Below, in pieces: positions 1-8,974 of a stretch of 32,398 nucleotides of DNA. The first letter of the stretch is position 1; each line of letters starts with the position of its first letter. The position numbers were made by a program, and so were the translations under genes. Below the pieces are notes generated by a model, which saw only the letters and a list, made by a program, of their open reading frames with translations, was not told the DNA's origin and did not search any database. Origin of the DNA: Novosphingobium sp. SCN 66-18 (GTDB lineage: Bacteria; Pseudomonadota; Alphaproteobacteria; Sphingomonadales; Sphingomonadaceae); assembly GCA_001725355.1 (NCBI GenBank), contig MEGD01000035.1:1-32398 (forward strand), given 5' to 3'.

Positions 1-3
1 ACA

Positions 4-48
4 AGGCCAGCACCGCGGGCGTCCTTCGACAAGCTCAGGACGAGCGGG
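4..48. repeat. Dispersed sphingomonad-type repeat, copy 1
   Basis: The core GTCCTTCGACAAGCTCAGGA lies at 21-40 and is preceded by AGGCCAGCACCGCG. The whole stretch recurs as a direct repeat at 194-239 with a few differences. Translated, this core family gives the familiar STGSGRTG and PVRPEPVEG strings, which I know as a widespread intergenic repeat of sphingomonads and related bacteria. It is not coding. Confidence 0.85.
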
Positions 49-128
49 ATTGCTTGGGTTCAAAGTCCGCAACCGCGTCGTGTCCGGAATGGCCGCTCCG
101 ATGGGCAATAGGATGGAAGCGGACCGCC

Positions 129-155
129 CCCGTTCGTCCTGAGCCTGTCGAAGGA
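129..155. repeat. Dispersed repeat, copy 2 (inverted)
   Basis: This copy reads CGTTCGTCCTGAGCCTGTCG at 131-150, the reverse complement of the core at 211-238. Together with copy 3 it forms a roughly 25-bp inverted repeat with a 55-nt spacer, so the pair could extrude a cruciform or fold in RNA downstream of the acetyltransferase operon. Confidence 0.85.
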
Positions 156-193
156 TGCGCGATCCGGTTGATCTTGGGACGGTTTGCCGTGCG

Positions 194-239
194 AGGCCAG
201 CACCGCGCGCGTCCTTCGACAGGCTCAGGACGAACGGGG
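194..239. repeat. Dispersed repeat, copy 3
   Basis: The core GTCCTTCGACAGGCTCAGGA is at 211-230, followed by CGAACGGGG. It shares its left flank (AGGCCAGCACCGCG) with copy 1, so copies 1 and 3 are a duplication of a longer unit. I see no gene in 1-285. The repeats lie just past the 3' end of the leftward operon that ends at 286. Confidence 0.85.
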
Positions 240-285
240 TTTCGTATGCCGGAGACCCAACGATAGCCTCGTGTCCGGACGACGC

Positions 286-831
286 CTAGGACGCAGCGCC
301 TTCCGGCAGCCGTTCCAGCAGGATCAGTGGGCGTTCCCCGCCGATGTCCTCCACGGCATAGCGCACGAAGCCCAGCCGCGCGGCGAGCGCGAGCGAGGCG
401 TCGTTGCCTTCCTCGATCATGCAGGCAATCCGGCGCGGGCCGATCGTGGCGTCGAACCAGTCGATCGCGGCGCGCATGGCCTCGCCGGCGATGCCCTTGC
501 CCCATTCCTCCTGCGCCACGATCCAGCCCGCCTCGATCGCGTCGTCCAGCCCCTTGCCGAAGCCGCGCCACGAATGGAACAGGCCGCACAGCGCCACCAG
601 CCGGCCGTCGGCGCGATCACGGCAGATGAACGTGCCATAGCCATAGAGCGCCCAGCTTCCGGCATTGCGGATCAGCCGCGCGAACTCGTCCGCCTCGCTC
701 GTCGGACGATCGCCCAGGAAACGGCGGACTTCGGGCGGCGCGACCATTGCGAACAGTTCGGCCCGGTCCGACGCGCGCGGCTTCCACAAGGCCAGGCGTT
801 CGGTCAGCAGGAAGGGTTCATCGTTGTTCAT
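286..831 (-). CDS. GNAT family N-acetyltransferase (RimJ/RimL type)
   Basis: Predicted 181-residue acetyl-CoA-dependent N-acetyltransferase; the substrate cannot be read from sequence. It opens with LLTERLALWKPRASD, typical of the RimJ/RimL subgroup. The acetyl-CoA loop is EEWGKGIAGEAM near the middle, and the C-terminal EEGNDASLALAARLGF is the usual beta6-alpha4 element. The start at 831 overlaps the stop of the DUF445 gene by 4 bp (ATGA), which fixes the start and implies translational coupling. It is the last gene of the leftward RND efflux operon; whether it modifies a compound related to the pump is unknown. The dispersed repeats follow directly. Confidence 0.88.
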   Translation of the reverse strand: MNNDEPFLLTERLALWKPRASDRAELFAMVAPPEVRRFLGDRPTSEADEFARLIRNAGSWALYGYGTFICRDRADGRLVALCGLFHSWRGFGKGLDDAIEAGWIVAQEEWGKGIAGEAMRAAIDWFDATIGPRRIACMIEEGNDASLALAARLGFVRYAVEDIGGERPLILLERLPEGAAS

Positions 832-2156
832 AGCAGGACGTCCACGGCATGGATCGAAACACCGACCAGCCCGCCCACCAGCGTGCCGTTGATGCGGATG
901 AACTGGAGATCGCGGCCGACCGCGCCCTCGATCCGGTCGGTCACGGTGCGCGCATCCCAGCGGCGCACCGTTTCCGATACCAGCCGCACGATCTGCCCGC
1001 CATAGCGCGTCGCCACGCCCACCAGCGTGCGCCGGGCGAAGCGGTTGACCAGCAGTTGCAGCCGCGCGTCGTGCTGGAGCGCCCGGCCCAGTTCGCCCAG
1101 GCTCGCCCCGAACTGGCCCGAGAGGACGCCATCGGGCTGGCGCACCGCCTTCAGCAGGCCGGCGCGCCCGCGTTCCCACACGGCATCGAGCCAGGCGGCG
1201 AAGGCGGGATTGGCCAGCACCTCTTCCTTCATCCGCTCCACCCGCGCCCGCATCGCCTCGTCATGCACCAGATCGTGGGCCAGTTGTTCCAGCCCTTCCT
1301 CGATCTTCCGGCGCAGCGGATGGTCAGGCATCACCACGGTTTCCGCCAGCAGCTTGTACAGGCCATCGAGAATGCCGTTGGCCAGCCGCTCGTCCAGCCC
1401 GGTCCAGCGCAGGATCGCGTTGGCGCGCTCGTGGATCATCGCGCGGACCAGTTCCTCGTTCGCTTCCAGCGCCAGCGCGGCGCGACGCGCCAGCCCCTCG
1501 ATCACCGGCATGTGCCGGCCGTCGGCGATCATTGCGCCCAGCAACTGGCCCAGCAGCGGCGCCAGATCGAACTTGGCGAGCTGGCCGCGCAAGGCCCCCT
1601 TGGCAAGGCCGCCGAGCTTTTCCGGATCGAGCGATTCGAGCACATCGGCCACGAGATTGGCCGCGCCCGCGCGCACCCGGCCCTCTCCGCCCCGAGGATC
1701 GGTCAGGAAGCCGCCGGCCATGGCCGCCGCGTTCATGCCCGCCAGCCGCCGCGCCACCACCTGCGGCGTCAGGAAGTTCTCGCGCAGGAACGTGGCCATC
1801 GAATCCGCGAGGCGGTCCTTGTTTTCCGGAATGATCGCGGTGTGCGGGATCGGCAGCCCCAGCGGATGCCGGAACAGCGCCGTCACCGCGAACCAGTCGG
1901 CCAGCCCGCCCACCATCGCCGCCTCGGCAAAGGCGCGCAGGAAGCCCCATGCGGGCGGCCCACCGCCCTGTTCGGCATGGCGGGCCAGGAAAAACAGCCC
2001 CGCCATGATCAGCAGCAGGCCGGTCGCGAACAGGCGCAGGCGACGCGCCCGGTCATCGGGAAGGAGTGTCCCTTTCAGGCGCGCGGCCGTGCGGTTCCGG
2101 GAAGAGGCGCGGGAGGGCATCGCCCTCCCCGCCGGATCGTCGGAGAAAACCGTCAC
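828..2156 (-). CDS. DUF445 family membrane protein (YjiN-like)
   Basis: A 442-residue protein with a hydrophobic N-terminal segment (about residues 43-60, LFATGLLLIMAGLFFLA) and the signature AMVGGLADWFAVTALFRHPLG followed by IPHTAIIPENKDRLA, which define DUF445. The long middle is helical and charged; the C-terminus ends in a second hydrophobic stretch (GTLVGGLVGVSIHAVDVLL). The biochemical role of the family is not established. The start at 2156 overlaps the RND permease stop by 4 bp, and its own stop overlaps the acetyltransferase start by 4 bp. An internal ATG at 2120 is a less likely start because it would break the coupling. Confidence 0.9.
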   Translation of the reverse strand: MTVFSDDPAGRAMPSRASSRNRTAARLKGTLLPDDRARRLRLFATGLLLIMAGLFFLARHAEQGGGPPAWGFLRAFAEAAMVGGLADWFAVTALFRHPLGLPIPHTAIIPENKDRLADSMATFLRENFLTPQVVARRLAGMNAAAMAGGFLTDPRGGEGRVRAGAANLVADVLESLDPEKLGGLAKGALRGQLAKFDLAPLLGQLLGAMIADGRHMPVIEGLARRAALALEANEELVRAMIHERANAILRWTGLDERLANGILDGLYKLLAETVVMPDHPLRRKIEEGLEQLAHDLVHDEAMRARVERMKEEVLANPAFAAWLDAVWERGRAGLLKAVRQPDGVLSGQFGASLGELGRALQHDARLQLLVNRFARRTLVGVATRYGGQIVRLVSETVRRWDARTVTDRIEGAVGRDLQFIRINGTLVGGLVGVSIHAVDVLL

Positions 2157-5100
2157 TCGGCCGGTAACGCTCCATCGCCGGTTTTGTGCCGGGGGTCATG
2201 CGGGTCGTAGGTCAGCACGCGCCGGCTCAGCCACGGACCGATGCGCTTCTCGACGCCGTCCGCCAGGCTGAAGCCCGCCGGCACGATCAGCAAGGTAAGC
2301 AGCGTCGACAGCGTCAGCCCGCCGATCACCACCGTGCCCATCGGCGCGCGCCAGCCGCCATCGCCGCCCAGCGAGATCGCGGTGGGCACCATGCCCGCCA
2401 CCATCGCCACCGTGGTCATCACGATCGGCTGCGCGCGCTTGTGCCCGGCTTCGAGGATTGCGGCCAGCTTGGGCGTGCCCGCTTCCATTTCCTCGATCGC
2501 GAAGTCGATCAGCAGGATCGAATTCTTGGCGACGATGCCGAACAGCATCAGAATGCCGATGAACACGGGCAGCGATTGCGATTGCCCCAGCACCAGCAGC
2601 AGCAGCAGCCCGCCCAGCGGGGCCAGGAACAGCGAACCCATGTTGACCAGCGGCGAGATGAAGCGGCGATAGAGCAGCACCAGCACCGAGAACACCAGCA
2701 GCACGCCCGCCGCCAGCGCGATGAAGAAGTTGTTCAGCATTTCCTGCTGCCAGCGATCCTCGCCCGCCGGCGCGTTGGAAACGCCCTGCGGCAGGTTGCG
2801 CATGATCGGCAGGTTCTTGATCGCCTTGTCGGCCGTGCCCTTGACCACGCCCTGCGGCAGGTCCGCGCCGACGAAGACGCGGCGGTTCTGGTTGTAGCGC
2901 TGGATCGTGGTGGGGCCGGAACCGAACGAGATCGTCGCCACGCGGGCCAGCGGCACCGACCCGCCGGACGCGGTGGGCACCGGCAGGTTCTCGTACGTCG
3001 ACAGATCGCGGCGCGACATGACCGGCAGCTTCACCCGGATCGGCACCTGCCGGTCCGACAGCGAGAACTTGGCGCTGTTCTGGTCGATCTCGCCCTGCGT
3101 GGCGATGCGGATCACCTGGCTCAGCGCCTGGGTGGTGACGCCCAGCGATGCGGCAAGGTCCATGTGCGGCGTGATCACGATTTCGGGACGGCGCAGGTCC
3201 GCGCTGATCCGCGGCGCGACCACTTCCTTCAACCCGCTCATCTGCTCGACCAGCGTCTGCGCGGTCTTCTGCAGAAGGTCGGGATCGGAACCGGACAGCA
3301 TCACGCTGATCGGCCGGCCCGATCCGCCGCCGGGGCCACCGCCGTTCTGCGACTGGAAGTTGACGCGCGCGTCCGAAACCTGCTGCAGCACCGGCGTGAG
3401 CTTGCGTTCGAGGACGAGGCTGCTTTCCTTGCGGTCCTTCTTCCAGTTGAGGAACACGCGGCCGTTGCCTTCGCGGATGCGCTCCAGCGCCACGCCCAGA
3501 TCGGGCTGGTCCTTCACCAGCGCCAGCACCTCGTCCACCTTCTGTTCGGTCTGCTCGATCGTGGTACCGGGCACCATATCGATGGTGATGGTGCTGAAAT
3601 CGTTGTCGGTATCGGGGAAGAACTGCTGCGGAATCACCACGAACATCACGCCTGTCAGCAGCAGCGCGGCAAAGCCGATGCCCATCATCCACAGGCGGTG
3701 GTCGCGCAGGCGCGCCATGGTCCAGTGGCGGAATCCGGGGCGGATGCCCCGCGCCCGCACGGATGCAAGGTAGGCCTGCACGCGCGACGTATCGAGCGAC
3801 CAGGTCAGGACCTTCATGTAGCGGTCCATCCACGGCCCGCCACCGTGTTCGGCATGGCCGTGGGCCTTCAGGAAATAGGCCGCGACCATCGGCGTGATCA
3901 TGCGCGCCACCAGCAGGCTGAACAGCACCGCCACCACCACGGTCATGCCGAAGTTCTTGAAGAACTGGCCCGAAACGCCCGGCATCAGCGCCACCGGGAA
4001 GAACACCGCGACGATCGAGAAGGTCGTCGCCAGCACGGCCAGCCCGATCTCGTCCGCCGCGTCGATCGAGGCCTGATAGGCGGATTTGCCCATGCGGATG
4101 TGCCGGACGATATTCTCGATCTCCACGATCGCGTCGTCGACCAGCACGCCCGCGACCAGCCCCAGCGCCAGCAGCGACATCGTGTTCAGCGTGAACCCCA
4201 TCAGGTTCATCACCCAGAACGTGGGGATCGCGGACAGCGGGATGGCGATCGCCGAAACGATCGTCGCGCGCCAATCGCGCAGGAAGAAGAACACCACGAT
4301 GACCGCCAGCACCGCGCCTTCCACCATCGACGACATCGACGTGCGGTATTCGTCCTTGGTGTAGCCAACGCTGCTGAACAGCTGCTGGAAGCGGACCTTG
4401 TTGCCTTGTTCCGCCTGCAGCTTGGCCAGTTCCTTGATCGTTTCGTCATAGACGCTGACGTCGGATTCGCCGCGCGCGCGCGCGATGCTGAACGTAACGA
4501 CCGGCTTGCCGTTGAACTTCGCGATGGACGTGATTTCGCTGTAGCTGTCGCGCACGTCGGCCACGTCGGCCAGCTTCACGGTGCGCCCGCCGCTCAGCGC
4601 GATCTGGGTCTGCGAAAGGTCGAAGGCAGACCGCGCATTGCCCAGCACGCGCACGGATTGGCGCGCGCCGGCCACTTCCGCCTTGCCGCCGGCGGCGTTG
4701 AGGTTGACCTGGCGCAGCGCGGCGTTGACCTGGTTGGCGGTAACGCCCAGCGACTTCATCCGCATCGGATCGAGCGTGACCGCGATTTCGCGATTGACGC
4801 CGCCCGCGCGCGCCACTTCCGCCATGCCGGGCAGCGCCAGCAGCCGCTTGGCCACGGTATCGTCGATGAACCACGAAAGCTGTTCGATCGTCATGTCGTC
4901 GGCCGAAACCGCGAAATAGGCGATCGGATCGGACGAGGTTTCCGCCTTGAACACCGACGGTTCCAGAATGCCGTCGGGCAGTTCGCCGCGCACCTGGTCG
5001 ACCTTGTTCTTCACCTCGCTGACGGCGGCGTTGATGTCGGTGCCGATCTTGAACTGGACCATCGTCTGGCTGCTGCCTTCGGATGCCGTCGAGGTGATCG

Positions 5101-5344
5101 TATCGACACCGGCGATCGTGCGGACGCTGGATTCGACCTTCTGGGTGATCTGGTTCTCGATTTCGGTCGGGGCCGCGCCCGGTTGCGAGATCTCGACGAT
5201 CACCATCGGGAACTCGATGTCCGGATTGTTCTGGACCTTCATGCCCATGAACGAGACCAGCCCGGCCAGCGTCAGCCCCAGGAACAGGACGATCGGGACC
5301 ACCGGATTGCGGATGGACCATGCCGAGATGTTACGGAAGTTCAT
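2153..5344 (-). CDS. Efflux RND transporter permease (AcrB/HAE1 family)
   Basis: Inner-membrane proton-driven drug/solute exporter of 1,063 residues, close to the usual RND length. The N-terminus [20 protein letters not shown] is the first transmembrane helix; the first porter domain starts near [14 protein letters not shown]. The proton-relay residues are visible: the Asp pair in [14 protein letters not shown] (about residues 402-403, TM4) and Lys in [14 protein letters not shown] (about residue 940, TM10), matching AcrB D407/D408/K940. The start at 5344 is 16 nt after the adaptor stop and has a GGAG upstream; an upstream in-frame ATG at 5440 would lie inside the adaptor gene. No outer-membrane TolC-like gene is in the operon. 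The substrate is unknown. Confidence 0.95.
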   Translation of the reverse strand: MNFRNISAWSIRNPVVPIVLFLGLTLAGLVSFMGMKVQNNPDIEFPMVIVEISQPGAAPTEIENQITQKVESSVRTIAGVDTITSTASEGSSQTMVQFKIGTDINAAVSEVKNKVDQVRGELPDGILEPSVFKAETSSDPIAYFAVSADDMTIEQLSWFIDDTVAKRLLALPGMAEVARAGGVNREIAVTLDPMRMKSLGVTANQVNAALRQVNLNAAGGKAEVAGARQSVRVLGNARSAFDLSQTQIALSGGRTVKLADVADVRDSYSEITSIAKFNGKPVVTFSIARARGESDVSVYDETIKELAKLQAEQGNKVRFQQLFSSVGYTKDEYRTSMSSMVEGAVLAVIVVFFFLRDWRATIVSAIAIPLSAIPTFWVMNLMGFTLNTMSLLALGLVAGVLVDDAIVEIENIVRHIRMGKSAYQASIDAADEIGLAVLATTFSIVAVFFPVALMPGVSGQFFKNFGMTVVVAVLFSLLVARMITPMVAAYFLKAHGHAEHGGGPWMDRYMKVLTWSLDTSRVQAYLASVRARGIRPGFRHWTMARLRDHRLWMMGIGFAALLLTGVMFVVIPQQFFPDTDNDFSTITIDMVPGTTIEQTEQKVDEVLALVKDQPDLGVALERIREGNGRVFLNWKKDRKESSLVLERKLTPVLQQVSDARVNFQSQNGGGPGGGSGRPISVMLSGSDPDLLQKTAQTLVEQMSGLKEVVAPRISADLRRPEIVITPHMDLAASLGVTTQALSQVIRIATQGEIDQNSAKFSLSDRQVPIRVKLPVMSRRDLSTYENLPVPTASGGSVPLARVATISFGSGPTTIQRYNQNRRVFVGADLPQGVVKGTADKAIKNLPIMRNLPQGVSNAPAGEDRWQQEMLNNFFIALAAGVLLVFSVLVLLYRRFISPLVNMGSLFLAPLGGLLLLLVLGQSQSLPVFIGILMLFGIVAKNSILLIDFAIEEMEAGTPKLAAILEAGHKRAQPIVMTTVAMVAGMVPTAISLGGDGGWRAPMGTVVIGGLTLSTLLTLLIVPAGFSLADGVEKRIGPWLSRRVLTYDPHDPRHKTGDGALPAE

Positions 5345-5360
5345 GGCGCGGGGCTCCGGT

Positions 5361-6608
5361 TCAGTGGCCGGTGGCCGGCTTGGCTGCCGTTTTTCCGCCT
5401 GCCACCGGGCGCACCTTGTCGCCTGGATTGAGGAAGCCACCCGCCCGCAGCACGATGCGTTCGCTGCCGTTCAGCCCTTCGCGCACGACGATGCCGGCCG
5501 CCGTCACGTCGCCGACCTTCACGGGGCGGCGCTCCACCTTGTCATCCTTGTTCACGACATAGACGAAGGCGCCGTTCTGATCGTTGAGGATCGCCGATTC
5601 GGGCAGCATCGGCGCGGTGACGGTGCCGCTGCGAATCGTCGCGCTGGCGAAACCGCCGGGCCGCAGCGCATCGTTATACGGCAGCGCGATCCGGGCGATG
5701 CCTTCGCGCGTGGTCGCGTCGATGGTCGGCGCCAACTGCCAGATCTGGCCGGTGAACGGCGTGGCCGTGCCCACCGGGGTCACGTCGGCGCTGACGCCGA
5801 CGGACAGCTTCGCCATGTCGGATTCGGCCAGACGCGCCTGCATTTCCAGTTCGCCACCCTTGGCGATGCGGAACAGCACGCCGCTGCCGCTGCTGACCAC
5901 CTGCCCCGGCTCCACGCCGCGCGTCAGCACAAGGCCCGCTTCGGGCGCCAGGATGTTGAGCCGCGCGGTGCTGGCGCGCAACTGCCCCAGCGTAGCCTGC
6001 GCCACGCGCACTTGCGCCACCGCCGAATCGCGCGTGGCGGTCAGGCGATCGACGTCGGCCTTGGAAATGAAACCCTTGTCGACAAGCTTGAGCGCGCGAT
6101 CGAGATTGGACTGGGCGATCCGGGCGTTGGCTGCGGCCACTTCCACGTTGGCGGCCTGGCTTTCGACCTGCTGCGCCTGCACCGACCGGTCGATGACGGC
6201 CAGGACCTGCCCGGCTTGCACCCAGTCACCGGCGTCGACCAGCACGCTTGCCACCTTGCCGCCTTCGCCGGCGACACCGACGGGCATCTCGCGCCGCGCG
6301 GCGATCGTGCCGCTGGCGACGATGGTGCCCTGCACCGAGGTCATGCCGGGCGTGATGACCGTGACCGTCTGCGCCTGCGCCCCGCCCTGCTCCGCGTTTG
6401 CGGTCGCTGCCGCGTTGCGGTGCTTGAGGTAGTAGGCGCCGCCCAGCGCGAGCAGGACGAGTGCCACGACCAGCAGCACGCGGCCGCGCGACCATCCGCC
6501 GCCGGTCCGCCCGACTTCCATGTAACCCGACGCGACACCCGCATGGGCGGCATCCGCCTGCCGGCCGGCGTCGTTCATGTCCGCACTGATGCTGGTTTCG
6601 TAGTTCAT
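5361..6608 (-). CDS. Efflux RND transporter periplasmic adaptor (membrane fusion protein)
   Basis: A 415-residue HlyD/AcrA-type adaptor linking the RND permease to an outer-membrane channel. A single hydrophobic anchor lies at about residues 43-60 (VLLVVALVLLALGGAYYL), unusually far from the N-terminus. It is followed by a barrel-sandwich half (VASVLVDAGDWVQAGQVLAVID), an alpha-hairpin rich in Ala/Gln (about 130-200), the second lipoyl half (LNILAPEAGLVLTRGVEPGQVV) and beta-barrel/membrane-proximal domains. The start at 6608 (MNYETSIS) was chosen over 6578 (MNDAGRQ); neither has a strong ribosome-binding site. It is the first gene of the efflux operon, with a candidate promoter at 6673-6699. 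Confidence 0.93.
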   Translation of the reverse strand: MNYETSISADMNDAGRQADAAHAGVASGYMEVGRTGGGWSRGRVLLVVALVLLALGGAYYLKHRNAAATANAEQGGAQAQTVTVITPGMTSVQGTIVASGTIAARREMPVGVAGEGGKVASVLVDAGDWVQAGQVLAVIDRSVQAQQVESQAANVEVAAANARIAQSNLDRALKLVDKGFISKADVDRLTATRDSAVAQVRVAQATLGQLRASTARLNILAPEAGLVLTRGVEPGQVVSSGSGVLFRIAKGGELEMQARLAESDMAKLSVGVSADVTPVGTATPFTGQIWQLAPTIDATTREGIARIALPYNDALRPGGFASATIRSGTVTAPMLPESAILNDQNGAFVYVVNKDDKVERRPVKVGDVTAAGIVVREGLNGSERIVLRAGGFLNPGDKVRPVAGGKTAAKPATGH

Positions 6609-6672
6609 CGTTTTCACGCGTCGGTCTCCACGGTGGCCGGGGAGACCTGCCCCTTCCTTCAAACCAAGGTGT

Positions 6673-6699
6673 ATTATACGTGTATGGCAGTGGCTGCAA
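6673..6699 (-). promoter_or_regulatory. Candidate promoter/operator of the RND efflux operon
   Basis: On the minus strand a perfect TATAAT lies at 6678-6673, 65 nt upstream of the adaptor start, with TTGCAG at 6699-6694 as a poor -35 and a short 15-nt spacing. ATACAC occurs twice, 11 bp apart (one helical turn), across the -10, and GTATTATAC (6671-6679) is a 9-bp palindrome. That arrangement would suit a local repressor, but no regulator gene is adjacent. This is inference from pattern only. Confidence 0.45.
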
Positions 6700-6900
6700 G
6701 CAGGCCGTCCGCGCAAGCTTGGCACCTTTGTTCATGGCAATAGACGTCGAAACGACGAGTGGCAATTCTGGCTCGACGAAGAACGATCCATGCCCTTGAA
6801 GGCATTTCGCCGATGTGGACCGGTCCCATCAGCGAGGCGGCGTCAGTATTCGTCGCCGCAGCACCCGGGCGGGGGGCCTCGGGTTGGTCAGAGCACCGCC

Positions 6901-6938
6901 CAAACGGAAACAGCCGCCCCTGAAAACAGGAGCGGCTG
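6901..6938 (-). terminator. Rho-independent terminator after sciP
   Basis: The arms CAGCCGC-CCTG (6911-6922, with one internal mismatch) and CAGG-GCGGCTG (6927-6938) pair around a four-base loop. Read on the minus strand, the hairpin is followed by TTTCCGTTTG, giving a T-rich tail 25 nt past the sciP stop codon. This is the clearest intrinsic terminator in the window. Confidence 0.8.
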
Positions 6939-6962
6939 CCCGTGGATAACCGGTAAAAAGCG

Positions 6963-7262
6963 TCAATACTTGAGCTGGCGCTCGTATAGATCGCGGTAGT
7001 GCTGGATGCGCGTCACGCGCAGGCCCTGCATGCCGGAACGGTCGACCGCCCGCTGCCACGAGGCGAATTCCTCGATCGTCAGGCTGTAGCGCTCGCACAC
7101 TTCGTCGATCGTCAGCAGCCCGCCATTGACGGCGGCCACGACTTCGGCCTTGCGCCGGACGACCCAGCGCTTGGTGTTGGGGGGCGGCAGGCTATCGACC
7201 GTCAGCGGTTCGCCGAGAGGTCCGATAACTTGCGCCGGTCTGATTTTCTGGTTCTCGATCAT
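6963..7262 (-). CDS. sciP: SciP-like DUF1153 helix-turn-helix regulator
   Basis: A 99-residue DUF1153 protein. The family signature is plain: AQVIGPLGEPLTVDSLPPP, then RWVVRRKAEVVAAVNGGLL and the helix-turn-helix region TIDEVCERYSLTIEEFASWQ. In Caulobacter the DUF1153 protein SciP represses CtrA-activated genes during the cell cycle by acting on CtrA at its promoters. The same role here is family-based inference; ctrA is not in the window. The start ATG at 7262 is 15 nt after the stop of a small upstream gene, so the two are probably co-transcribed. A good terminator follows. Confidence 0.88.
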   Translation of the reverse strand: MIENQKIRPAQVIGPLGEPLTVDSLPPPNTKRWVVRRKAEVVAAVNGGLLTIDEVCERYSLTIEEFASWQRAVDRSGMQGLRVTRIQHYRDLYERQLKY

Positions 7263-7277
7263 GGCAATACTCGTCGA

Positions 7278-7613
7278 TCAGCTCGGCTCGACAGGGGGGG
7301 AGGGCGGCGTTTGCTTCGCCGGCAATGTTCCTCCTTCCGCTTTGCCATTCGTTGAACGGGTTGGGTTAACGGGAGTTTCAACATTTTCGCCGGCCGTCAG
7401 GAGGCTTGCGGCAAGCCCGTGAAAGCTGGCGCCGCCTTGCAGCGTGGTGCTGCCCGGCAACGCCTGTTTCACCGCCTTGCGCAGATCCTGCGCCGCGACC
7501 AGACGCACGCACAGTTCGTGCCAGCCGAGCGGACGCAGGCGTTCGCCCTGGCTCCCGCTTTCGACGAGGCACGAATCACCCGGTGGCCGGATATCGTTGA
7601 ATCCCATTTCCAT
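7278..7613 (-). CDS. Small conserved-looking protein of unknown function upstream of sciP
   Basis: I do not recognise the family. From ATG 7613 the product is 111 residues, starting MEMGFNDIRPPGDSC; upstream ATG 7640 (adding MTARARDPL) and downstream ATG 7607 are alternatives. The middle (LGWHELCVRLVAAQDLRKAV) looks helical and folded; the C-terminal third is Pro/Thr/Ser-rich and probably disordered. There is no signal peptide or membrane segment. It ends 15 nt before the sciP start, so it may act with or on SciP. Two GANTC sites (7572, 7599) lie near its 5' end. No strong ribosome-binding site decides the start. Confidence 0.6.
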   Translation of the reverse strand: MEMGFNDIRPPGDSCLVESGSQGERLRPLGWHELCVRLVAAQDLRKAVKQALPGSTTLQGGASFHGLAASLLTAGENVETPVNPTRSTNGKAEGGTLPAKQTPPSPPVEPS

Positions 7614-7647
7614 GAGCGGGTCTCTAGCCCGGGCAGTCATAAGGGAC

Positions 7648-7666
7648 GGTAAAGGCCGCCTTTACC
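7648..7666. promoter_or_regulatory. Perfect 19-bp palindrome between the sciP operon and mnmA
   Basis: GGTAAAGGC at 7648-7656 and GCCTTTACC at 7658-7666 are exact inverted repeats around one base. It lies directly upstream of the small gene before sciP and about 127 bp before the mnmA start. It may be an operator for a dimeric regulator, or an RNA hairpin in the minus-strand leader. I cannot assign a factor. Confidence 0.5.
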
Positions 7667-7792
7667 AAGAGTTAGGAATAGCCATTCTGGCGGTAATTAA
7701 TTGCTTCCATCGTCCGGCGCATCGGCGGGGCCGAGCCGGGAATTGCGCATTTTTCCTGCATTCCCTCCGCAAATGTGCTTATGGGACGGCGC

Positions 7793-8962
7793 ATGGCCAG
7801 TCTTTCCTCCGTTTACGATTACGCTACATTTTTCGATCTGCCGCAGCCGTTGAACGCGCGGCGGATCGTCGTGGCGATGTCGGGTGGCGTGGACAGTTCG
7901 GTCGTGGCCGGCCTTGCCGCCGCCAGCGGCGCCGAAGTGATCGGGGTGACGCTTCAGCTCTACGATTACGGCGCCGCCACGGGGCGCAAGGGCGCCTGCT
8001 GCGCGGGCGACGATATCCGCGATGCGCGCGCCGTGGCCGACCGGCTGGGGATCGCGCATTATGTGTTCGACCACGAATCCAGCTTTCGCGAGGACGTGGT
8101 CGAGCGATTCGCCGACGATTACCTGGCCGGCCGCACGCCGATTCCCTGCATCCGCTGCAACATGGGGCCGAAATTCACCGACCTGCTGCGCATGGCGCGC
8201 GAACTGGGCGCGGATTGCCTGGCCACGGGGCACTACGTGCGCCGCGTGAACGGCGCGGCCGGGCCGGAACTGCACCGCGCGCTCGATCCCGCGCGCGACC
8301 AGAGCTATTTCCTCTATGGCACCACCGAGGAACAGCTCGCCTTCCTGCGCTTTCCGCTGGGTGGCCTGCCCAAGACCGAGACGCGCCGGATCGCCGCGGA
8401 ACTGGGCCTGGGGGTGGCCGCCAAGCCCGACAGCCAGGACATCTGCTTCGTTCCCGACGGGGACTACGCGCGCGTCGTGCGTTCGGTGCGGCCCGAAGGC
8501 GACGCGCCGGGCGAAATCGTCCATGCCGCCACCGGCGAAGTGCTGGGCCAGCATCGCGGCATCATCCACTATACGGTTGGCCAGCGGCGCGGGCTGGAGA
8601 TCGGCGGCCAGCCCGAACCGCTCTATGTCACCGCACTCGATGCGCCGCACCGGCGCGTGCTGGTGGGTCCGAAGGAGATGCTCGCCGTCGGCCGCGCGCG
8701 GATCGTCGAGACCAACCGCATCGGCCCCCTGCCGCGTGACGTGCCACAGGATGCGCCGCTAACCGCCAAGGTCCGGTCGCTGGCCAAGCCGGTGCCGGTG
8801 GTGCTGGAAGGGCCGTTCGGGCAGGGTGCGGACACCGCCATCCGTTTCCTCCAGCCGGAATACGGAGTCGCGCCGGGGCAGGCGGCGGTGCTTTATGCCG
8901 GCGATCGGGTGGTCGGGGGCGGCTGGATCGCGGCAACGGACCGCTGGCAGGATGCGAACTGA
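7793..8962 (+). CDS. mnmA: tRNA-specific 2-thiouridylase MnmA
   Basis: Cytosolic enzyme that thiolates U34 of Lys, Glu and Gln tRNAs using ATP and relayed sulfur. It has 389 residues, in the family range. The PP-loop SGGVDSS is at residues 30-36. The first catalytic cysteine sits in TPIPCIRCN, followed by ATGHYVR; the second is in [12 protein letters not shown], and VGQRRGL is the usual C-terminal-domain motif. I chose ATG 7793 because GGGACGG sits a few bases upstream; ATG 7781 and GTG 7775 are in frame but lack such a site. It is divergent from the sciP pair and monocistronic. Confidence 0.95.
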   Translation: MASLSSVYDYATFFDLPQPLNARRIVVAMSGGVDSSVVAGLAAASGAEVIGVTLQLYDYGAATGRKGACCAGDDIRDARAVADRLGIAHYVFDHESSFREDVVERFADDYLAGRTPIPCIRCNMGPKFTDLLRMARELGADCLATGHYVRRVNGAAGPELHRALDPARDQSYFLYGTTEEQLAFLRFPLGGLPKTETRRIAAELGLGVAAKPDSQDICFVPDGDYARVVRSVRPEGDAPGEIVHAATGEVLGQHRGIIHYTVGQRRGLEIGGQPEPLYVTALDAPHRRVLVGPKEMLAVGRARIVETNRIGPLPRDVPQDAPLTAKVRSLAKPVPVVLEGPFGQGADTAIRFLQPEYGVAPGQAAVLYAGDRVVGGGWIAATDRWQDAN

Positions 8963-8974
8963 CGCGATTCGGCG

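Larger units (their letters stand above)
6609..6962. other. Intergenic region between sciP and the RND operon
   Basis: A 354-bp gap with no convincing gene. It holds the candidate efflux promoter near 6673-6699 and the sciP terminator at 6911-6938. Short open frames here on either strand are Arg/Pro-rich and resemble nothing I recognise. Confidence 0.6.

Noticed and set aside
2186-5431. A 1,081-codon open frame on the plus strand opposite the RND permease
   Set aside because: It is rich in His, Arg, Gln and Asp with no family motif. It is the complement of a high-GC coding gene with clear RND motifs.
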